Below are positions 42,639-47,884 of a stretch of 47,884 nucleotides of DNA, in pieces. The notes under the pieces were generated by a model. That model did no database searches. It was not told the origin of the DNA and worked only from the letters and a program-made list of their open reading frames with translations. The position numbers and the translations under genes are program-made. How positions within the stretch are numbered: the first letter of the stretch is position 1; every line of letters starts with the position of its first letter. Source of the stretch: JAADHY01 sp964428935 (GTDB lineage: Bacteria; Planctomycetota; Planctomycetia; Planctomycetales; Planctomycetaceae); contig CAYSAG010000003.1 of NCBI GenBank assembly GCA_964428935.1, positions 1 to 47,884 of the forward strand, given 5' to 3'.

Positions 42639-44047
42639 GGGTTGTCCAACAGAAACAGCGGCGCCAAGTGGTCGGGGTCTGCGTGCACGACGGTCAATTT
42701 CGCCGCCCGGTGGTTCAGCTCCCGCCGAACCGCGGACAGCACGTCGCCCCGCACCGCGAGCGACGAGGGCGGTCGGGTCGTCACCCAAACCAGTCGTGCG
42801 TTTTCAGGCAAAGCCGGCACGGCTCGACGGACCGTCTCCACAATCGGGCTGGAGGACGTCGGCTGGGCCAGAGCCAGCAGGTCGAGAGCGGCCTCAAGAT
42901 TCGAAATGCCCTCGGCCGGTGCCCCGTCCGCGCCCTGACCACAAACCCAAAGCTGAAGACGCGTCTCGTGCCCGTGCCGCAAGTGTTCGACACACACCGT
43001 TGCCGCAAAGCTGACCGCGTACTCGACTCGGGCCAAGTCGTCCTGGGTTGGCCCAGCCGGAACCCACAGGTCCAAGAACAAGGACAAGTGCTGCCGCCGA
43101 CTCTGGTGGTACTCCTGCACCATGAGTTCGTTTCGCCGAGCAGAAGTCCGCCAGTGAATCAGTTTGGGGTTGTCGCCGGGAAAGTACTCGCGAATCCGGT
43201 GGAAGTCGTCGTCGAACGTCCCCTTCCGGCTCTGCGGCTGGTGGACGAATTCGGAAGCCAGCCGCAAGTCCCGGTGCCAGCGTTCCGTCAGCCGACCAAT
43301 TCGGGGATGGACAATCAACTCGTCTCGGACGTCGAACAGCCGAGAACGCTCAACCAACCCCAACGGAAAACGCGTCGACACACGCAGCGGCCCCAACCGG
43401 TAGCGGCCCCGTCGGTTCAACTGCAGCCGGTAGTAACTGCGTCGCGACGAGCGAGGCGGAATGCGGGTGAACAGCGTGCGCGCCGTCAACTGCTCCGTCG
43501 CCGACGTCACCGAGTCGTGCACCGTGGCCAGCCACGTCCCCACCCACCGCTTGTGGTTTTGAATGTCCACACAAACAGAAATCGTCTGACCAGCCATGGC
43601 CCGACGCGGACACGTCCGCCGAACCGAGTTGCGTTTCAGCATGGAGTAGGTCACCCAGCCGTTGACCACGAACGGGCCGGCCATCAACGCAAACACCAAC
43701 ATGAGCGTGTTGGACCGGCCAATCAGCGACCCGACCAGCATGACTCCCATCATGGTCAGGTAGACAATGCCTTCCCGCGAAATGGCCACCCGCTGACCTC
43801 GGGCGGGCTTCAACCGACGCAGCCGTTCGGCCGGTCGCACCGCCACTGTAATGTGCTTCAAGCCAATGCTCATGAGCACCACCGCGACACCTCCAAGAAA
43901 CACCTGCAGCCAGCCAACCCACGCCGCAGGGATTCGGTCGTACTGACGCAAGGTGAGCAGCAGCCCCAGCCCGCTGGAGACACACAACAAGTCGACCGCC
44001 GAAACACTGGCCGGCGACAGCCGTTTCGAACCGCCAGCGGTGGCCAT
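42635..44047 (-). CDS. DUF58 protein
   Basis: The 470-residue protein has two groups of hydrophobic spans near residues 20-65 and 95-130 and the DUF58 signature REYFPGDNPKLIHWRTSARR followed by ELMVQEY. The region after this has a von Willebrand A-like pattern (LSLFLDLWVP). DUF58 proteins go with MoxR AAA+ ATPases and transglutaminase-like proteins. Here the transglutaminase follows by an ATGA overlap, but no MoxR gene precedes; upstream is a gap and tRNA-Leu. The ATG at 44047 lacks a clear ribosome binding site and longer frames (to 44185) are low-complexity. Confidence 0.88.
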   Translation of the reverse strand: MATAGGSKRLSPASVSAVDLLCVSSGLGLLLTLRQYDRIPAAWVGWLQVFLGGVAVVLMSIGLKHITVAVRPAERLRRLKPARGQRVAISREGIVYLTMMGVMLVGSLIGRSNTLMLVFALMAGPFVVNGWVTYSMLKRNSVRRTCPRRAMAGQTISVCVDIQNHKRWVGTWLATVHDSVTSATEQLTARTLFTRIPPRSSRRSYYRLQLNRRGRYRLGPLRVSTRFPLGLVERSRLFDVRDELIVHPRIGRLTERWHRDLRLASEFVHQPQSRKGTFDDDFHRIREYFPGDNPKLIHWRTSARRNELMVQEYHQSRRQHLSLFLDLWVPAGPTQDDLARVEYAVSFAATVCVEHLRHGHETRLQLWVCGQGADGAPAEGISNLEAALDLLALAQPTSSSPIVETVRRAVPALPENARLVWVTTRPPSSLAVRGDVLSAVRRELNHRAAKLTVVHADPDHLAPLFLLDNP

Positions 44048-44524
44048 GGCGAAGTACGAGCCGTGAGTGAAGTGACTTGAAAACGTGGACGCGAAGGTTC
44101 GCCGTCCGGCTTGACCCTCCCCACGCCAACCCGTCCGCGGCTTCTTCTCCGCGGTCGTCCCTTGGGCTCTGCAGCCGGTCCGCAACTGACGCCCGCTGCC
44201 AGCACCTCCTTCTGCACAGCTGTCTCTGATCGACGTGGAACCGGTTGACCGCTGGAGCGGGTCGGCCCGCGCAACCGCTGGCCTGCCTTGCGCCAGCGAG
44301 CGCGCTGGCTGCCAGCCCTCGGCCGGCCACTGCCGTTATAAACCCGGTCCTGCAAAAAGTCAAAGACGTTCAGCACGGCGAAGCCCGGGCCGGCAGCGTG
44401 CCGGACAACGGCTCAGTCGGACCGCTGGACGGCCGAGACGGCCTCAGTCGGACCGAGTGGCGAGGGCCACTGGCGAGTACCGGGCTTCCACGTCAGAGTT
44501 CGGCGTCCCAGCCGCCCGCGCACG
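44048..44524. other. Intergenic, 477 bases
   Basis: No gene seen. A 13-base sequence CTCAGTCGGACCG occurs twice (near 44412 and 44443). A MoxR gene would be expected here if the usual cluster were complete, and it is absent. Confidence 0.5.
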
Positions 44525-44550
44525 AAAAAAGCCCCGACTTCCGTCGGGGC
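44525..44550 (-). terminator. Intrinsic terminator of tRNA-Leu
   Basis: On the minus strand GCCCCGAC and GTCGGGGC form a perfect 8-bp GC-rich stem with a four-base GGAA loop, followed directly by six T. It begins 12 bases after the mature tRNA 3' end. Confidence 0.9.
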
Positions 44551-44562
44551 TCGTTCGCCCAC

Positions 44563-44648
<86 letters not shown>

Positions 44649-44666
44649 GTTGGAATCCAGCGGGCG

Positions 44667-44695
44667 GGCTCCAGCCGCCGTCCAGCGGCGGAGCC
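44667..44695 (-). other. Hairpin in the tRNA-Leu leader
   Basis: GGCTCC and GCCGC pair with GCGGC and GGAGCC around a six-base loop with one bulged A (11 bp). It lies 18 bases before the mature 5' end of tRNA-Leu and could form in the precursor. Role unknown. Confidence 0.4.
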
Positions 44696-44718
44696 GCGGA
44701 TCCGTCTCGCCACTAGAG

Positions 44719-44747
44719 AATTTAAACACGTCTCGTGCTCTCTTCAA
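44719..44747 (-). promoter_or_regulatory. Putative promoter of tRNA-Leu
   Basis: TTGAAG and TAAATT (each 4 of 6) lie 17 bases apart on the minus strand in an AT-rich patch about 70 bases before the mature 5' end. Confidence 0.45.
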
Positions 44748-45247
44748 GCCCTGGTTGCTGGAAGATTGCTCCACTGTGAAGCCGCTTGGGGCGAGTCGAG
44801 CGGCGCGGTTCTTTCGACACGTCGTTGAAAAGCCCGTCTGGCAAGCGCGCGGCACGACGCCTCGCCGCCGCCCGCTCCAGCTCAAAGCCGCGCCAAGGCG
44901 GCAGCGACCAAGAGTGAGCGTAAAACGGCACGACTTCGCAGCCGCAAGCCGACGCTCCAGAGCACGCGGACGGACGCCGCCCGACGTCCTCTCGGCAGCC
45001 CCTTCGCGCCTTGGCCTTGCAGTCCGGCGGCTCGACAAACTACGTTTTGTCTGCGACGGGTGACAACGGTGGGTGACTTCTGCCGAACGTCCGAAGGCGT
45101 CGTCTTGCAAAGGTGCCGGCTGGGGCTGCTGGGTGCGAGTCCGGCCGGCGGAACGGCTCGCCCCCTGGTCGTCGCAACCGCCGCTGCAACCGGCCGTTGT
45201 CTTCTTCACCGCCGTCGCCGGTTTGAGTTTGTTGGGAAGAAGGAACG

Positions 45248-45282
45248 GCCCGAAAGCATCTAAAAGAAGGCAGCTTTCGGGC
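45248..45282 (+). promoter_or_regulatory. Perfect 10-bp inverted repeat ahead of the sigma factor gene
   Basis: GCCCGAAAGC at 45248-45257 pairs exactly with GCTTTCGGGC at 45273-45282; the 15-base spacer contains TCTAAAAGAAGG. It ends 23 bases before the sigma gene ATG. It could be an operator or an mRNA hairpin that limits translation. A GGAAC at 45242-45246 recalls ECF -35 elements, but no -10 is at the right distance. Confidence 0.5.
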
Positions 45283-45305
45283 GACAGTCACAAGGCCCGC
45301 TGCCG

Positions 45306-45839
45306 ATGCCGGAAGGGTTGGACAATCTGATTGCAGCCTGTCGTCGGAACGACCGCGAAGCTCAGCGTCTGCTGTACGAGCGGTGCGTCCATCGGGTCTA
45401 CAGGTTGGCCGTTCGGATTGTAGGGGAGCGGGACGCTGAGGACGTCACTCAGGAAGTGTTCTTGCGGCTATTTCAGAAAATCCAGCAATTTCACGGCCAC
45501 TCAACGTTTGACACGTGGTTGTACCGACTCACGGTCAACGAGTGTCTGCAGCATTTGCGGCGCGAAAAGAGACGGACTGCTCGGGACCGGTCGCAGCAGC
45601 GAGCAGAAGCAACACGGTCGCCCGAGCTGGCAGCCGAGCAGCAAGAGATCGTCTCGAAGGCCTTGCAGCGGCTTCCGGCCGACCTGCGAGCCATTTTGCT
45701 GCTCCGTGAGGTGGAAGGTTTGGACTACCAGCAGTTGGGTGAGGTGCTGGGCATTGCCGGCGGCACGGTGGCTTCCCGGCTGAACCGAGCCAGGGAGCGG
45801 CTGAGACAGGCGTTGACCGATTTGGGGTACGAGCCGTGA
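45306..45839 (+). CDS. ECF RNA polymerase sigma factor
   Basis: The 177-residue sigma-E-like factor has region 2 at about residues 20-88 (YERCVHRVYRLAVRIVG, AEDVTQEVFLRLFQKI, STFDTWLYRLTVNECL) and region 4 at about 118-172 (LPADLRAILLLREVEGLDYQ, GEVLGIAGGTVASRLNRARERL). Region 3 is absent, as is normal for ECF factors. Its stop overlaps the next gene's GTG start (GTGA), so the anti-sigma factor is translationally coupled. A perfect inverted repeat lies just upstream. Expression is likely autoregulated, by family precedent. Confidence 0.95.
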   Translation: MPEGLDNLIAACRRNDREAQRLLYERCVHRVYRLAVRIVGERDAEDVTQEVFLRLFQKIQQFHGHSTFDTWLYRLTVNECLQHLRREKRRTARDRSQQRAEATRSPELAAEQQEIVSKALQRLPADLRAILLLREVEGLDYQQLGEVLGIAGGTVASRLNRARERLRQALTDLGYEP

Positions 45840-46618
45840 CGGGTAAGTGCAGCAACGTGACGCTGTCGAAGTACTTCGACGGCGAATTGGACGAAGCCGA
45901 GCGTCGGGCCGTGGAGGCTCATTTGGCGAGCTGCGCCCGGTGCTCCCGCTCGCTGGCCAGCCTTCGACGAATGTCGGACGCGCTGAAGGCTCTGCCAGAC
46001 CCCACGCCGCCCGACCGGCTCTGGTCACACCTTTGCGAGCGGCTCGACCGAACTCGCCCCAGTCAGCTGGCCCGAACCTGGCGGGTCGGACGCCGAGCCA
46101 TGGTCGCCGCAACCGTCTTGGTCCTTCTGGCGTGTGCCGGGTACTGGTACAGCCACCGCCTGCGCGAAGAGACGTTTACATGGTACTTGCAGGCGTTCGC
46201 CGTCAGCCCTGACGCCGCCCAGCTGGCCTTGCAGCAGCGCTACGAGACCAAGCCCATTTCGCTGGAACAGGTCCATTGGCAGGGCCGACGTCCCGTCGCA
46301 GCGACGGCGCAACTGCCGGCCGGACTCCGCGTGCAAGCCGTCTACTTGGTGAAGATGCCGTGCTGCACGTGCGTAGAAACCGTCTGTCGGGACGAACGCG
46401 GACGCGTGGTCGTCTTCTTTGAGCACGCGTCACCACACTGCGGATGCCTCGGCCGGGAGGGCATCCTTTGTCGGTGTCACGGCAAGGAGGTGCAAATCGT
46501 GGACACGGGCAGCTATTTGGCCGCCTCGTGGACGGTGCAAGGTCGGGCCATCACCGCCGTGGGCGTTGAAGACCTGGCGGAGCTGGTTTCGATCGTCTCG
46601 CAGCTGTCGGAGTCGTGA
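45836..46618 (+). CDS. Zinc-finger anti-sigma factor with a C-terminal eight-cysteine domain
   Basis: The cytoplasmic N-terminus is a ZAS-type zinc finger (H29, C33 and C36 in VEAHLASCARC) after LSKYFDGELDEAERR. A single span lies at residues 88-105 (AMVAATVLVLLACAGYWY). The outer domain (106-260) is unusual: cysteines at 176, 177, 179, 184, 202, 204, 212 and 214, with His at 197, 201 and 215 (MPCCTC, SPHCGCLG, LCRCHG). That pattern could bind metal, a cluster or respond to redox state. Starting at GTG 45836, it overlaps the sigma gene stop. The likely job is to hold the sigma factor until the outer domain senses a signal. Confidence 0.9.
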   Translation: MTGKCSNVTLSKYFDGELDEAERRAVEAHLASCARCSRSLASLRRMSDALKALPDPTPPDRLWSHLCERLDRTRPSQLARTWRVGRRAMVAATVLVLLACAGYWYSHRLREETFTWYLQAFAVSPDAAQLALQQRYETKPISLEQVHWQGRRPVAATAQLPAGLRVQAVYLVKMPCCTCVETVCRDERGRVVVFFEHASPHCGCLGREGILCRCHGKEVQIVDTGSYLAASWTVQGRAITAVGVEDLAELVSIVSQLSES

Positions 46619-46892
46619 CACCGAGGACCCGACGTCGGGTGCACGAGTCCCGCGGCTCCCACGCCGAGAAAACCCAAACAGCCCGGATTCCGTTCGAGCA
46701 ACCGGCGTGACAGCCCTCCAGGGCCAGCGTGGCGTCCAAGTCTTCCACGCCGAGAGACGCCTTTTTCGACGGTCTGTCGGGGTGCACGGCTAACGGAGCG
46801 ACGGCAAGCTGTGGATCTCTGTCATCAGCCGGTCGACTCGAAAGCGAACTCTTCCGGCTCCGGCGCCCACCCCCTGGCCTGGACCCGCGCCT

Positions 46893-47884
46893 TTACGGCT
46901 CCAACTGCATGTGCCCGTAAAGGACTTCGCCGTTCCGCACCACGTAGAACTTGACCGGGTTGAACGTCTCGCGTTGCGGGTGGTGCAGGACGTAGAGAAC
47001 GTTGTCCAGGTTGAGGGTCTCCCAGACGTGCAAGCCGACCAGAATGTCGCCGACGCGAATGCCGTTGGTCTCGGCTGGCGATCCGCTGCGCAGCTCGGTG
47101 ACCAGCAGGCCGCCTCGGTAGCCGTAGCGGCGGAGCTGGTCGTCGTCGCCGGGAACCGAAGTCCCGCGGATTCCAATCACTCGCCACACTTCCGCGGCTC
47201 GCGGGTCGGGCGGCAGTTCACGCGTGCTCGAGGCGAATTGTGTGACCGGCTTTCCGCGGTACTCGGCCAGCGTCAACGTGAGTCGCTTTTGCTGGCCGCC
47301 GCGACGAACGAGCAGCTCGACCGACCGGCCCGGTTCCAGCCCGAGCAGCCGTCGTTCGAAGTCGGCCTGGTCGACCACCGTCTGACCGTCGACGGCCAGG
47401 ACCACGTCTCCTGGCCGAACTCCCGCCTCGTCGGCCGGACTGCCCGGCTCCACCGACTTCACCCGCAGCTCACGCACCGGTCCTCTCTTGAAGTCGTAGC
47501 CTTCCAGACCGTGGAACGTTCCCGACAGCCGCTCGGTGCTGATCAGGTCGGCCAGCACACGACGAGCGTCGTCGATGGGAATGGCGAAGCCGATTCGTTG
47601 AGCGCCGGCGCGAATGGCCACGTTGATGCCAATGACTTCGCCGTCGAGGTTGATCAGCGGACCTCCGCTGTTGCCCGGGTTGATGCTGGCGTCGGTCTGA
47701 ATGAGGTTCTTGTACTTCTGCGTTTCGTTGACTTCGACGTCTCGCGACAGGGCACTGACGATGCCCATGGTGACCGTGTCTTCGTACCCGTAGGCGTTGC
47801 CAATTGCAATGACCGTTTCGCCCAGTAGCAGGTCCGACGAGGTGCCGATTGGAGCCTCGGGCAACGGACGGCTGGCGTCGATTT
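46893..47884 (-). CDS. HtrA/DegP-type serine protease, N-terminus beyond the window
   Basis: The frame is open to the window edge and reads IDASRPLPEAPIG before the visible part, so the start is outside. What is seen is the C-terminal half of a trypsin-like domain, with the catalytic Ser in DASINPGNSGGPLIN and the strands ETVIAIGNAYG and RIGFAIPID, followed by two PDZ domains (LRVKSVEPGSPADEAGVRPG and LLVTELRSGSPAETNGIRVG). The catalytic His and Asp lie beyond the edge. Proteases of this group remove or refold misfolded envelope proteins. Fits with the stress theme of the neighbouring ECF sigma system but is on the opposite strand. Confidence 0.92.
   Translation of the reverse strand, partial: IDASRPLPEAPIGTSSDLLLGETVIAIGNAYGYEDTVTMGIVSALSRDVEVNETQKYKNLIQTDASINPGNSGGPLINLDGEVIGINVAIRAGAQRIGFAIPIDDARRVLADLISTERLSGTFHGLEGYDFKRGPVRELRVKSVEPGSPADEAGVRPGDVVLAVDGQTVVDQADFERRLLGLEPGRSVELLVRRGGQQKRLTLTLAEYRGKPVTQFASSTRELPPDPRAAEVWRVIGIRGTSVPGDDDQLRRYGYRGGLLVTELRSGSPAETNGIRVGDILVGLHVWETLNLDNVLYVLHHPQRETFNPVKFYVVRNGEVLYGHMQLEP

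Larger units (their letters stand above)
44649..45305. other. Divergent intergenic region, 657 bases
   Basis: It contains the tRNA leader hairpin, the tRNA promoter and the hairpin just ahead of the sigma factor gene, each listed separately. No gene is supported in the remaining 450 bases. Confidence 0.5.

Overview
The window reads as a GC-rich chromosome segment of a planctomycete (Planctomycetota). The grounds are two H-X9-DG (DUF1559) type IV-pilin-like proteins with FTLIE N-termini, a DUF1844 protein, the DUF116-polyprenyl synthase fusion, an ECF sigma/zinc-finger anti-sigma pair and very loose gene packing. Three tandem Hsp20 genes and a ferredoxin-dependent 2-oxoacid oxidoreductase would fit a heat-exposed lineage, but that is inference. 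No phage, insertion sequence, CRISPR array or rRNA was seen. The ends cut one gene, an HtrA-like protease whose N-terminus lies beyond the right edge.

Layout. 0.2-5 kb: an ArsR-type regulator and a two-gene operon of exported glycoside-hydrolase-like proteins, one with a Tat-like signal and one with a DUF5060 domain. 5-9.4 kb: a CBS-pair protein, then korA-korB and a zinc-ribbon/CBS protein. 9.7-11.6 kb: a double receiver-like protein and thiL. 11.7-17.8 kb, minus strand: coaD, a two-cluster ferredoxin-like protein, a DxDD terpene cyclase and a DUF116-polyprenyl synthase fusion. 18.7-20.2 kb: three hsp20 genes. 20.3-26.4 kb: a class V aminotransferase, a DUF1844 protein, a PAP2 phosphatase, purE, a degenerate receiver-like protein, an Mrp-type ATPase and a lipoprotein. 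27-34.9 kb: an H-X9-DG protein, sufE, sufS, a class I aminotransferase, a YkgJ-type Cys-rich protein and epmA. 34.9-40 kb: a second H-X9-DG protein, an HNH endonuclease, proB, a winged-helix protein and a TPR protein. 40.2-44.6 kb: a transglutaminase/DUF58 pair and tRNA-Leu(GAG) with its terminator. 45.3-47.9 kb: an ECF sigma factor with a Cys-rich anti-sigma partner, and the HtrA-like protease.

Three themes recur. The first is iron-sulfur and low-potential electron chemistry (KorAB, the ferredoxin-like protein, Mrp, SufE/SufS, perhaps YkgJ). The second is regulated signalling through CBS pairs and degenerate receivers. The third is isoprenoid or terpenoid lipid synthesis at 11.7-17.1 kb, which is the best candidate for unexplored biology. 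The anti-sigma factor with an eight-cysteine C-terminal domain and the glycoside hydrolase with a carbohydrate-binding-like domain inserted in its barrel are the next most unusual genes. Many long open frames lie antisense to real genes; they follow from the strong third-position C/G bias and were left out.
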